64,000 nt of DNA from the NCBI GenBank assembly GCA_015680685.1, contig MNCI01002303.1, positions 220,507 to 284,506 of the forward strand. Direction: 5' to 3'. A program made the translations under genes and the position numbers. The stretch is from Gnetum montanum (taxonomy: Eukaryota > Streptophyta > Gnetopsida > Gnetales > Gnetaceae). Shown piece after piece: positions 47,561 to 61,480 of this stretch; positions within the stretch are counted from its first letter, which is position 1, and each line of letters begins with the position of its first letter. A model generated the notes under the pieces. That model did not search any database, was not told the origin of the DNA, and saw only the letters and a program-made list of their open reading frames with translations.

Positions 47561-48060
47561 CCATGGGTGAAAGCAGTTATCCAATCTAGGCTAGCTCTGG
47601 GGAAACAGGGAAACCCCCCACCCCCCCCACCCATTGTGCTTCTAAGATCTCATCCATCTTAGGGAACAGGGATCCCCATACAACCCCTACCTAGTCTCTA
47701 AGCAATGGCAAATCTGCCCTCGTCACCTTTCAAGGAGGGGTGGAAACATCCTCCTCCATCACCTCACTTGAACTACAAGGTCGCTGCTCCGAAACCCACA
47801 ACACCAAAATCAACTCCCAGAACCCTCAAGCATCGAGGCACATTCTGGTCTCTCAATCCCTTTAGTCTAAATAGGCTCTCTTGCTGCGGTCCACTGCCTT
47901 GGAGCAACAATTCCCCCAACCATGAGCCTTTGCTTCACCAATCGACCCTACCTCCCCACCTTTGTCCAACCCTCTTGGGTCTAGTCATGGAGGCCGGGGG
48001 GGATGTTCACATGAAACCTACAGGTTGTCACCGAATGGTTGCCTTTGCCACACACTACAA

Positions 48061-49087
48061 GAACATAGGAAGATATTTAAGCTGTGGTATTTGATAGTGT
48101 AATGATGTCAACACTGAAAATGTTTTACTGGAAATCATAAGGGTATTGTTTGTTACATTTCTTGGGCATGCATTATCTTAATCTTCCATAAATTCCAGCG
48201 GTACTCTCTACTGAGAATAATCACATTTGACTAAGACTTTTTGTGGTGTATTAACTTGACATCCTTGCATGCTTTGATACAGTCTTTTGCAACCGGTGTA
48301 CGTTCTGTTAAATTAACACTGTAATTAATCATAATTAATGTTGTGACAGCATCTAGTTATGTTGCAGCTTTTACCAATGTGAATGGTTTCTCTTCATAAA
48401 ATTTGACGTTAAGTTAAGAGTACGTTGACACATTATAAAGCCATGTGATTAAAGAATTTTTTTAAGTGGGTAGTGGTGGGTAAGGTTTGCGATGGACAGG
48501 CCTCCATATTGGTGTATGCAAAGATCTGTCAAGAGTGTTGGTACTTGGCTCTGAACTTAGTACTTAATATAATGATATTGTGTGTTCACATTATGATTAG
48601 AAGCTTTTACTTTTCTCGAAAACTTCATCTTCGCACTACTGCTTTACAAATTACAATTGTTCATTGTTGCAAAGATTCTCTTTCAGTTGTTTGACGTTGA
48701 CTCCTTTTCACTTCCCTCTATCCCATTTTTCTTGTTTCCATTTTTTTCCTTTTGGTTCAGTTTTTCTTTTCTTTTCTCTGTTTTTTTCCTCAAATTTAGT
48801 TTTGCCAGGGGAAAAGAAATCCAGCGGTATGCAAACTTCAACTTGAAAGAATTCTCTATTACTACTTTAAACTGAGTGAGACTGTTTAGTACCACGATTT
48901 AGAATAGATTGTTTGCTGCTATAAATTAGTTTCTCTCCTCTTATTTCTTTTAAAATCTGGCCCTATCTGCAAAAAAGAAATTTGATAATAAAATGTTTGC
49001 CTATGTTCTTGAGAAAAGTTGCCTCTGTGATGTCTAAGAAAGTAAACTGTTCCTAATATTGAGTGGGATTGCTTGAAAACTATTTCT
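48061..49087 (+). other. RLK intron, no further feature
   Basis: AT-rich intron with a pyrimidine-rich tract (48700-48800) whose Phe/Ser-rich open frames are composition artefacts. No gene seen. Confidence 0.45.
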
Positions 49088-49399
49088 GTACGTATCCCGT
49101 TATTTAACAAATGGTAAATTCAATGTCCCATTCTTTAATTTTCAGCAAGGCATGCTTCCTACAATGTACGTATCCCATTATTTAACAAATGGTAAATTCA
49201 ATGTCCCATTCTTTAATTTTCAGCAAGGCATGCTTCCTACAATGTACATATCCCATTATTTAACAAATGGTAAATTCAATGTCCCATTCTTTAATTTTTA
49301 GCAAGGCATGCTTCCTACAATGTACGTATCCCGTTATTTAACAAATGGTAAATTCAATGTCCCATTCTTTAATTTTCAGCAAGGCATGCTTCCTACAAT
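49088..49399 (+). repeat. 78-bp tandem repeat, four copies, with embedded splice-acceptor motif
   Basis: Units begin at 49088, 49166, 49244 and 49322, differing at only a few positions. Each contains 'ttctttaattttcag' (a good 3' splice site; TAG in copy 3) followed by 'caaggcatgcttcctacaat', then a GTACGT-like donor (GTACAT in copy 3) at the next unit's start. They could be four copies of a 20-nt microexon-like segment. The repeats lie 480 bp upstream of the RLK transmembrane exon. Confidence 0.9.
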
Positions 49400-49877
49400 G
49401 TTGGCTATGTTCTTAAAGTTTAGCTAGTTGATCCCAGAATAGAAGCGGGCATGAATACAAATCTGAAAACCCAAGCAGCAGTTTTCAAGGTTTTGCAGCA
49501 TTGATCCATTACAAATTTTCTTATGTTCATTTTGATCAGCATAGTTTCCTACTTTTATTTAATAATATTAGCTGGTTAGATATATAGCTAATTATGCACA
49601 GAACAATAATGGGATTGTTAACGAACACAATTTACAAATTTCAGAAGCACAAAGTCGGGACCTTTTTTGTTAACTACATCTTTTACACATGACACGGTCT
49701 GAGCTTGAAGACAATATTAATAATGCTTTGCTGATATTGAAGAGAATGCATGACAAACAGATTATGTAAAACATGATTACAGGAGGAAGAGAGTTTGATC
49801 TAATTTTTTTTGTCTTTTCATGGGAATTTAAGAACTTGCATGTTTCATGACTAATGCATCATAATTCATTGTATCAG

Positions 49878-50036
49878 AATTTAACCCTACAACTAAAAGC
49901 TCCACAAACTCCAGTAAAAGTGGAAGTAAAACGAGAATGGTGATTGGGATCATCTTTGACTGTTTAGCCATATTCTTAGTATTTGCATCTTTTATAATTT
50001 GGCTAAGGAGAACTAAATACCCTTCAACTGAATCAG
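49878..50036 (+). other. RLK transmembrane exon
   Basis: After a Ser/Thr/Lys-rich stretch comes the membrane segment 'VIGIIFDCLAIFLVFASFII', then the stop-transfer WLRRTKY. The exon is phase 1 at both ends, matching its neighbours, and follows a ~9.9-kb intron. Confidence 0.85.
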
Positions 50037-50151
50037 GTAAAGATGACAGTACTGTACATGTGGAAAGTGTGATATTTGAACTTTTGTCAACTACTGATGC
50101 ACACGGATGATTATTTATTGAAACTTTTCAGGTTTAAAAGATTTTCAATAG

Positions 50152-52173
<2,022 letters not shown>

Positions 52174-52649
52174 ACGAAATATTCGAAATACCTATTATGG
52201 TTACAGGACCGTCTGAACCGCGTGCGAGACCCAAAACACGCAGGCGTTTTCATGGCCTGTATTTGGGGGTTGTTAAGGTGACCTACAAGCTGGAGAAGAA
52301 AAATTAAAACCAAAACCTTAACAGAGCCCAATGTTGCAATATGACCCTAGTCACCTGCAAAAGCTTATCGCACCCCCCATAGGGACCAAGACAGTTGAAA
52401 AAGGAGACCAATACAACTAATTCAAAGAGAAATTATTTAGAAAAAGGTAATATTATTGATAAAGCTTAGTTCTCGACATTGAAGTTGAATAATATTAACA
52501 ATAGACCATTTCATACCATAGTCAAATTCATTGTAGTTTGTGTTTTGAGTGGGGCGTTTGGTTAGATACTATTAATATTGTTAATTTCTCAAACCTGGAT
52601 TTTTGAAATTTAACCCTACAACTGTGTTATAATTTCAGCATTCTGCTTT
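52174..52649 (+). other. RLK 3' flank
   Basis: No gene. A 17-nt copy of the transmembrane-exon start ('aatttaaccctacaact') recurs at 52607-52623. Confidence 0.4.
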
Positions 52650-53562
52650 CAAGAATGATAAGTTTGCATTGAAAAATCTAATTCCGTAGACATCTTTTTG
52701 TGACATATCTTAAAAGAATGGTATGTTGATGAACTAGAGTTCTTCATCATCAATTTAGCCTTATCCCAACAAAATGGAATCAGTAAGATAAGTTCTTTTT
52801 CACTATTCACCTTTATGAAGAGCTAGGTTTTTGTTTAAGTTTTTTCAACTTATCATCAATCATATTTTCTCAGGTCTTCTTTGGGTTTTCTTTCAATGCC
52901 TTTCATAAAATAGTGATGTGGCAACCTTTGTTTATAGGGTCATTGTCTTCTTTGCAAAGCCACCATTCTTGTAGCTTATTTGAAATAGAAGCCATTCCAA
53001 GTCTAACTATATTATGTAGTTCATCTTTTTTAGTAACATTTTACATCCATCAAAGCATTCGCATTTCATATCACATAGAACACCACTACGCTATCTTCAT
53101 TTTAACTATCTTGCCTTAATCTTATTTCTTATATCTTTATATGAATTTCACCCTCCAATTAGAGGATTGATCCTAGGTAACAGAATTGTTTGCATTGAGG
53201 GACTTTTTTGACTTGAATTGTCACTTCCATTTTACCACTGTTTATGTTGTTATTAAAATTGCATTCCGTATATTTGTCTTACTTCTACTAATTTTTATCT
53301 TGTATACACCAAGATTTTATCTTGTATTTCCTTTGTTAATTCATCCCTAATAATGGCAAATAAGTACGGGCTAAGCGCAAACCCTTGATATAGGCCTACT
53401 ATAACTAAAAAAATCAAATGTAGTTCCACAAGCTATTCTAATTTTGGTGGTAACTCCTTCATACATGTCTTGAATCACTTTAATACATTTATCAAAGATG
53501 TTTTTCCTTTGCAAAGCCCACCAAATAATATTTGTAGGCACTTTGTCATATGCTTTTTCCAT
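52650..53562 (-). pseudogene. RTE-type LINE reverse transcriptase relic
   Basis: Minus-strand frames match RTE-clade elements. 'EKAYDKVPTNIIWWALQRKN' and 'IKVIQDMYEGVTTKIR' (53562-53420) come first. After a shift, 'VGLYQGFALSPYLFAIIRDE' (about 53400-53330), then 'VPQCKQFCYLGSILQLEGEI' (about 53200-53130). The motif order is right, but the catalytic YADD segment between is unreadable. It is strongly decayed and lies just past the RLK gene. Confidence 0.75.
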
Positions 53563-54064
53563 GTTAATGAAGACATAGATTTTCTCTATGCTTTCGAAAT
53601 TTCTCCATCAATTGTCATATCAACAAAATAGCTCTCCTTAGCATAAATCCAAATTAATTTTCTGACATTGTTGATTGAACTTGATTAAAAAATTAAAAAA
53701 TGCAGAGATAGAAGTAAGATCATGATTTGCAGCTTATAGCTAGAATTAATAATATTGGGTTAAGGTAGGCAACATATATTTTTAATTATCTAATATGGAT
53801 TAACTTATTTGTTTTTCAGATTCAACATATGACTTGCATCACAAACTTAACATACATACTTTAATTAATTCAACTTTTCCTCATCAACAATTTTACTTAT
53901 ATATATAATTATAAAAAAAATTAAGAAAAACTTCCAATGATACTTGGCTATTATCTTTCCTTATTCAAGTAATCCTAATAAAAAGAAAGACCTACATCAC
54001 ACAGGCTACAAACAAAGAATTTAAAGTTACAATGATGCAAGATGCGTGCAAAAATTACAATATA
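53563..54064. other. No recognisable gene
   Basis: AT-rich spacer between the RTE relic and the next LTR. Nothing seen. Confidence 0.4.
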
Positions 54065-54069
54065 ACCAT

Positions 54070-54847
54070 TGATGAGTGGGAAGTATCCCCTACACCCAAC
54101 TATACAAATCACAAGCTAGTGTGGTATCTAGATTGTTAAGCATTGATCATAAGTAGTTGTCCTCTCACTTGGACTAGCACTAGCTTTATCATGTATGGTT
54201 TAGTCCAAAGTGAGGCAACGATTATTGATGTTGTGCAGCCAAGGCTAAATTATATGAATTTATGAAAAATAGTTATTTGATCTAATTAATAACAAGAAAA
54301 TAAATCCTAAACTATCTTAAGGGTGATAAGTGTTCATTCCCAACTTGTCATACATGTCCTGAACTCATGTACCCACTACTGGAATTACCAAGTGTTATGA
54401 TATTGGGTGGACCAAGCAATAACACTATTGGGATTACCAAGCAAATATGTGTTATGTTCGAAACTAGCCACACTCATTCCATCGATTAATTAATGTGCAT
54501 GGAAATGTAAATATTAACTAAGTACAAAGAAAGTAAATTACATTGAAAGTAAATCTATTCTAAGTTAAAATAAATCAATCTTGATCTTATTGTTATTTAT
54601 AGAATGTGTCTAGGTACAATGCCACTCGAATAAGATGTCATACAACTGACTCAAATCCACACTATAAGTACTCACTAATTGTTTGCTAAAATTACGAGAG
54701 AAAACTACAAGGGTCTAGCTACACTACTAACCAAATGATGCTAAATACATGCCAAAGTAATGCATCCTCATCGATGCATATGCACCAACGCATCTAAGAT
54801 GCATTGATAGGGATGCATCAATGAAGTTGACATATGGTGTTTCATCA
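54070..54847 (-). repeat. 3' LTR of an outer minus-strand Ty3/gypsy element
   Basis: TGATG...CATCA termini. It is collinear with 1594-2514 but about 140 bp shorter. The inner edge is followed by 'tacctctacgac', equivalent to the 'tacctccatgac' next to the 3' LTR of element C, so the element lies to the right and reads leftwards. The five bases before it are accat. Confidence 0.7.
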
Positions 54848-56900
54848 TACCTCTACGACGAACTAAAACTTGTCCCTAAGTTATATAGATATATAAATGG
54901 ATGAAGTTCCATTACAAAATTTTGGGGAGATTAAGACTAGATTAACTACCATTACAAAACTAGAGTGTCATGCTACAAAATTTTATTCAAATGGATGTAC
55001 TACAAAATGATGTAAATATTGGACAAACATTAAAGTTTACAAAATTGCAGAGGTTTTCAAAAAATCCATCAAAGATGAATCTTCTTATTGTTGCTAGAGG
55101 TGGTAGATTGTCCAACTTTGATTATTATGCTGATGCTTCTCTTTTATGTAGAACATTCTTGAAGGATGGACTAAAATTTCTTCTCATTCTCCCATGGGTC
55201 TAACAAACATGTGATGTTTGAGCTTTAATCCTTATATGTGCTACTATTTGTCCATGGGCATATCCTCCTTTGTCCTTCTCTTGGCCTCTTTCCCTTGCCT
55301 TGTAAAAGACTTTCAGCCTTAGGTATTTTGTTTGGCATCATCTAAAATCACCAAAGAATCAACATTAGCTTTGTTAATTTTTTTCTTAATGATTAATTAT
55401 TTGTAAATCCTTAGTTAGCTCAAAATTTGAAAAAATTTTAGCATTTAGACTTAAGCTGATTTCATTATAATGTTCCCCAAGGCTCTAAGTTAACTAAAAT
55501 CATCAAGTTATTCATGTTGTTTTGATTATATTTATTATTTATTACCATAATTTTCAAAAATAGGGTGATAGAAAATTTTCAAAAATTAAATCGTCAACCT
55601 CCCATGATAAATGAGATTAACTTCAAAAGTCACAAATTTTCAAACAACTAAAACCAAAGGTCTAGGTCATAAGAGGGCTAAGAAATTTTGAATTTAGAGG
55701 AAATATTAATATAAAATATTTAAGGATAATTCAAAATTAATGAGAAGTAGTCACAAAATCTACATCAATTTAGAGAAGTTATTCATGATATCCTTGAAGA
55801 TGTGAGGTTGGGTTTAGAGCCATGATCAACAAAAGTCATGCAAGTAGATCCTCCCCAAAGCAGGCTCTTGCCATAATACCCTTGCATAAAAACTTCTATA
55901 GATGTTTGTGGGCATGTTAGAAATGTAGATCATGCCTTTGTTCTAAACAACACATAATTGCCTTGGTTAGGATTTTGCACTATACTATACAAAACCATTA
56001 GGATCATAATTGCATACAGGAGTGAGGTGAATAATGGGATGAGAAGGGATTGTAGAGATTTGCATGTAAGGTACTTAACCATGTCTACAATAGGTTCTTG
56101 TGTCAATTATGATTAAAATGACCATCACACCTATTCGTCCAAGTTTCAAACCAAGTCCATACCATTAACAGTGGCCTCACATTGATGTGTTCCTTCATGC
56201 CTACCATCATGAATTCACCACAATCACAAAGAATGAGCATCACTCCAAAAAGAGAAGAAAAGAGAATGAAGGAAGGGCCTTAGTTATAAAAGTTCATTTA
56301 GGCATGGGTAGCATGTCTTTCCAGCCCCATAACCAATGCTTGTATTTCATTATTATGTCTAAGGGGTATGCTTTGAATTCCCATGTTTTGTTGTTTTTGT
56401 TGTTATTGTGGTTTAAAAAAAATCATGGGAACCACACCATGCAAAGACATGCTTCCTGTTTATTGGATAATGATTAAGAGTGATGGTACATCCATGGAGG
56501 AGCCATAAACCATAAGAAGGAAGTCAAGAAGAGAATCACAAATCCTCTTGAGGTCACACTCTTTGTCATTTCCACTTGGTCTTTCCCTCTTTCTTCAGGC
56601 ACAATGATCAATAGTTAACTTTATTTTCATGTGAGAATAACCATATCGTTTTCATGATAAAGACCTTTTATTTAGAGAAATAGGAGGGATGCATGATGTG
56701 GTCTCACTACATTACACAATTATTTACCCAATCCCCTTGATAGCATAAGATAAAGATCCAACACATGACATCAACTTCTGCATCATGGTTGGCAATATCA
56801 TTATTAACCAAAACATATTAGACATCCATAAAACATAAAGGAAATGACTTAAGAGAAGAATAATTATAAAAATAAAAATAGGAAGAAATGGAAAACATAG
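54848..56900 (-). mobile_element. 3' internal region of the outer minus-strand element
   Basis: Non-coding. It shares words with the 3' tails of elements B and C ('cctccccaaagcaggctc' near 55850, 'gaattcccatgttttgttg' and 'gaaccacaccatgcaaagac' near 56375-56445). The sequence is interrupted at 56901 by element C, whose target duplication would be catag. Open frames at 54970 and 56187 have no recognisable motifs. Confidence 0.55.
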
Positions 56901-57823
56901 TGATGAGTGGCGAGATACCCCTACACTCAACCATACAAAACAAGCGTAGCACACACGATCCGATCGAACTCTGCAGACTAAGTGCTTACACGCCCCATGG
57001 AACACTTAGGGTTAGTCATTCGTTGTCTTCCCAGACTTACTTGTAGTTGTCATGGTGTATGGTTAAGTAAGTCTGAGGTATATGATTTTTATAGTCTTTT
57101 ATGTTTTTCTCCTATGCTATCGAGGTGAAGGGTTGAGAAACTAATTACTATTCTAACTAATGACTAAGTCTAAATTACCTAGCATCAGCATCCATTACCA
57201 CTTACCGTACACACCCTGAATCGATGCAACCGTGACTACCAAACGCTAATCGTTGCTGGGATCACCACACGTAACGCACGTGCTCAAAGTGGTCGTACTG
57301 AGGCACTTAACTAGGAGGAAAGGGTTGAAAGAATCTAATCTAGCCTAAGTGCGATGAGTAGCCAATTCCTTGACTAACCGTACACATCTTGGTGCACGAC
57401 TACCATTGGGATTACCAAGCGCAGATCCTGAATATGCCACTGGGTTACCAAGTAGTCACACTAGATGCTCGTAATCAAGTCATACTCATTCCGCATTCTA
57501 AGAGTTTAAGGGTGAGAGAGAAAGCAATATATAAATTCCTATTCCATGCACTGCAAGGTTTATACAACAAGTTCATCTTTATTGCTGTACACAACTTGTG
57601 TTCAGGTACAATGTTGCTTGAATAAAGATCCATTCACTTTAAGACTCCTACTATGGGCACATGGAAAATATTCTATCTCTGAAGTGATCAATCTGCCAGA
57701 GTTTTCCTACTTCTAGCCCAGGATGATGAAACAAGGGAGAGCTGCCTCTTATTTATAGACTTAGCGGCAGACCACGATATCGCGTGCGTGATATCGCGGC
57801 CCATGCAATATCGTGTCCCATCA
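56901..57823 (-). repeat. 3' LTR of element C
   Basis: TGATG at 56901, CATCA ending 57823. U3 (right end) has self-complementary words around 'gcgatatcgc' (57775-57815). A TATA box for minus-strand transcription (tataaat, 57757-57751) lies beside them. It matches the 5' LTR closely apart from a ~156-bp block (57094-57249) missing there. Confidence 0.88.
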
Positions 57824-59780
57824 TACCTCCATGACTGAATGAAAACTCATCCTCAAGTTCCTTACAATAATATCGGGAAGGTATGGGATTATTGAGGAGA
57901 ATGGAACTAATGGGATGACATGTGAACAGATCATCATTACAAGACTTGACAAAACTGGTGTTCATGACAACAAGGGTGAACACCTTATTATAATGACATC
58001 AGGCCTTAGTTGGTAGCTAAGAAAGAGAGAGAGAAAGAAGTGTTGCTGCTGCCAACACCAAGATTGTGCCTTTCATTGTCCATCCGTAAAGACATCATCG
58101 ATCTTGCTCCTTGCATAGCTGCTTCAACACTGCTCCATTCCAAGTGTTTTCTTCAGATCCAATCCATTGTTGCATGATCACCATCTGCACACACAACACA
58201 ATTTTAAATTAACAAGGGTAAATGAATTTCAATGTAGTTGATACCTTGCTTCGGTGTAAGTTTATTGGCTAGGTTGTGGTATGGCTAATATGGATCGGGA
58301 GATATATTAATGGTGACTACCGAAGGTGTAGGGGTTAGGAAGAAAATCAAAAAATTCGAGGCTAGGAGAAAATTGAAAAAATCGAGCCCTATATCCCCAT
58401 GACTAATCGTGAACCTCTAGTAGCATTAAAATGAAGAAAGGAAAGGAGTAAGAAAGATAGATTAAAAGGGACAAATATGACATCGATGAAATGGATGTCA
58501 AGATGAAAATGAACAAGATAAAATTAATTGCAAAAATATCAGGGAAAAGAAGTTAACTGGTGCACCAAATAGGAATGTCAGTGGGTCCTCCCCAAAGCAG
58601 GCTCATGCCCTTAATGCCCTAACAAAACCACATTCAAAGAGTCCGTAGGCTCTGGGAATGTCATTTGGAACAAGAGTTAAAGTCTTAACCATAAGAATTT
58701 ACCAACAAGAAAACAATGCATCAACCAAAATATATACACTAATGATACAACCGGCAATGAGGTGAAGAATGGAGAGAAGGATGGAGAGAAGAGAATGGAA
58801 TGGAGTCTCAAGAACAAGGTGGTGTACAACCCCTTGTGTGTTTTATGATTAATGTAACTTGGAAAATCTCATTCCAACTCCGACCTCAAACCAACCACAT
58901 CCAGTGACTTTGCATCAATGCATTCGGTTAAACCATCCACTTGAATGACAAGGATGCTTCCTCCAAGAGCCACCACCATTCTAACAAAAAAAAGAAGAGA
59001 ATGGGAAGCGAGAACGGCCTTAGTTAGAGGGAACACTTTTGGTTCCATAACCAGTGCTTGTAGCCCAGGTTTATTTCGTTTAAGGGGTGTGCTTTGAATT
59101 CTCACTTCGTTTTTTGTTTTTTTTATGTTTTATGTTTTTATGCATGAGAACCACACCATGCAAAGACTTCTTATTTTTATTGTCTCAGCTTCTGATAATA
59201 GGGTAACATCAGAACGGGAAGAACACTTAAAAGAAAACATCCAAGAACCCAAGAGAATGGCCAACACAAAAGCATCAAGTTCTCTTGAAGTCACACCCAT
59301 TTCAATCCTTGAGTCCTTCCTTAGTTTGAGAAATGCCCAGTCATTGATTTGTTAAAGTTCTTATTAGAAGGGGGCTGTACATTTCCAAGCCAAGAGAGAC
59401 CATAGAACTTGGTGGATGGATGGATGGAGTGAACTCATTGCCTACCATATCAAAAGAAACATACCTTAGTATCAACATTGTGACTTAAAGGTAAAAACCA
59501 AACATTAGCAATCAATATGAAAACAGTTCATACCATCATTCCGAACACTTATTAGGTGACAAACTTACAGGGTGGATACACACACACACACACATACAAA
59601 AAAAAAATGAAAAAGTATAACGATGTTGTAAAAAAAATAAGAAAAGTTAAAGAAAGTTGTAAAACAAAAACATGTAAGACAAAAACGTGTAAAACAAAAA
59701 CATGTAAAACAAAAACGTTGTAAAAAAAACTTAAAAGAACTAAGGGCCCCATATGGTTAGCATAGGTGGCCATCTCCCCC
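57824..59780 (-). other. 3' untranslated region of element C
   Basis: Non-coding. It contains a CA microsatellite (59575-59595) and a 15-16-bp repeat of 'aaaacaaaaacatgt/cgtgt' (59640-59725). The open frame 58869-59105 (minus) corresponds to non-coding tail sequence in element B. Confidence 0.5.
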
Positions 59781-60470
59781 ATGATTGAGTGAAAAGGGAG
59801 AGATCCAAAATAATAATGAGTGTCTATTTGAATTTTTAAGAAGTGTCCAACTTCTCCCAATTGATGATCTTAGATTAAGGGGTGGAAGTTGGCGATGCTC
59901 ATATTCCAATGTGTCTATGCCTTCATTGTTGGCATGGGTTAGTGGCTCAGTTCGTTCCATGCATATTTGGTTGCTCCTTCTAGTAGCTGTCAACCACGGG
60001 GTGTCTACTACTTGTGTGGTTGCTACATACAGGCATCTTTGTTTCAAAGTTTCAAGGGCACACCTGTTACATGAAGGCATTTCCTCCATGTCATCACCTA
60101 ATGAAGCACTGTGTTTGATGCATGGAACTTTCCTCTTCTCGATCTTTCCATAAATATTTATTTTAGAGATTTCCAAGGAAAGATCGCAGATCCTAAGACA
60201 TGCATCTACTATACTAAGTTGTGCCCTTCCCATTATAATTGGGAAGTCCCCTTCGTTGTTGTTGACTTCAATCACCAGGAAGTCGGCTAGGTAAGACCAA
60301 CCACACATAGTGGTAATAATGTCCTCCACCAATCCCAAGGGAATGGTGATGGACTGGTCTGCCAGCTCTAGTTGGATGTTGCTCTTCTTAAGTTGGGGTC
60401 GGTTCCAGGCTTGATACATCTCTCATGAAATTAGGTTGACTCCGGAACCTGAGTCAAGAAGAGCCCTATG
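59780..60470 (-). pseudogene. Element C aspartic protease
   Basis: On the minus strand: 'ALLDSGSGVNLIS*EMYQAW' (active-site DSG, then TGA), 'LELADQSITIPLGLVEDIIT', 'WSYLADFLVIEV' and 'DFPIIMGRAQLSIVDACLRI' (the ILGRP-type motif). This is the expected Ty3/gypsy protease layout with the catalytic DSG kept. The frame continues past the domain to about 59757 as unassigned linker and tail. Confidence 0.82.
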
Positions 60471-61480
60471 TGGTTCATTTCCAACGACTTGAAGGTAGAT
60501 TAAGGGACTTCCAGGATCAGTTAGTTTCCTGGGAAGGTGGCCTACCTTGATCCAGTCAGTTACGGTATGTGTTAACATAACCGTATGCATACAGCTCTAT
60601 TGGATTGAAGGGTGTTCTGAAGTGTTGGATGGTGGAGGCGTGTACATGGGCTCAACCGCTTGTTGTTGCGAGAGTTTTTCTGGGCTTTTGGTTCTGAAGA
60701 AAGGTCTTTTCTTTTTACAATTGTCAAAACCAGCAGCAAGTTGAATATTTATAGCTCTCACAATGTGACATTGTTGTGGTTGAGGAGGAAGTTCCCCTTA
60801 CATTGTTGGAGCAAGAGGTGATATGGGAACTACTTGTGGAAGAGGTGCGTATGGATTTGGAGGATGGTGTGGTTATGGAGTATCTCCCGGAGGAGAAGGA
60901 GTCCTTCTAAAGTACTCCCGAACTTGGTAGTAATAGTGGGGAGTCGTGTGACTCATAGAGTCACTTGGAGAAATTGGCTGCTACACATAATATCCATAAG
61001 GGTCAGGCTGTCGGTAAGGGTACTAATGTTTCGGTGATGGCATGCCCCATGATTGTGGGTATTACCACTGCTGATGCTATCCAATGGGTTGTGGTGGAGT
61101 TCCACTTAGATAATACGTTAACGGTTGGTGGAATTGCCTTGAGTTACCTTGGGGATAAGGTAACCTTTGAGGTGTTTTCCATTGGTTGAGTCTTGGATTT
61201 AGCGCATACACCCCAGACTCCTGTAGATGTGAGATAATTGGACAACATCCCTTAGGATGGTCATATTGGTAGATCTCACATCCACCTTCATCGTCTGTGT
61301 CAAAGTCTACAGCCACATCGGAGTTAGTGATTTTCCCCTTACCCTTGTTATGTGCATGGCCTAAATCTCTCCGCTTTGTCTTACCTTTCTCACTACTTTG
61401 TGCTACCTTAGGCTCTTCTACAATTTTTAAAATAGCTTCAATTTTAGAGTCTAAGGAACTCCATACATCATCTACCTTAG
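60470..61480 (-). pseudogene. Element C gag-protease linker
   Basis: A Gln/Pro/Tyr-rich minus-strand reading: 'VDFDTDDEGGCEIYQYDHPK' near 61310-61250 matches element B ('CDICQYEHPNGCYY' at about 25050), the gag C-terminal end. No zinc knuckle of the usual type is clear (the B copy has C-x2-C...H). Broken by frameshifts. Confidence 0.55.

Larger units (their letters stand above)
42605..48060 (-). mobile_element. L1-type LINE inserted in the RLK intron
   Basis: A minus-strand element, its 3' poly(A) seen as the T-run 42605-42627. In order (5' to 3' on minus): endonuclease, reverse transcriptase, zinc-finger region, then a coiled-coil/J-like tail. The 5' end is ragged near 48060 with no clear ORF1. 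Stops and shifts throughout. A possible short target duplication (aacata on both sides) is too short to rely on. LINEs of this kind retrotranspose by nicking the target and priming from poly(A). Confidence 0.8.

Noticed and set aside
47705-48094. Plus-strand Pro/Ser-rich ORF of 129 residues at the 5' end of the LINE.
   Set aside because: It lies opposite LINE sequence and has no known motif; Pro/Ser richness reflects C-rich composition.
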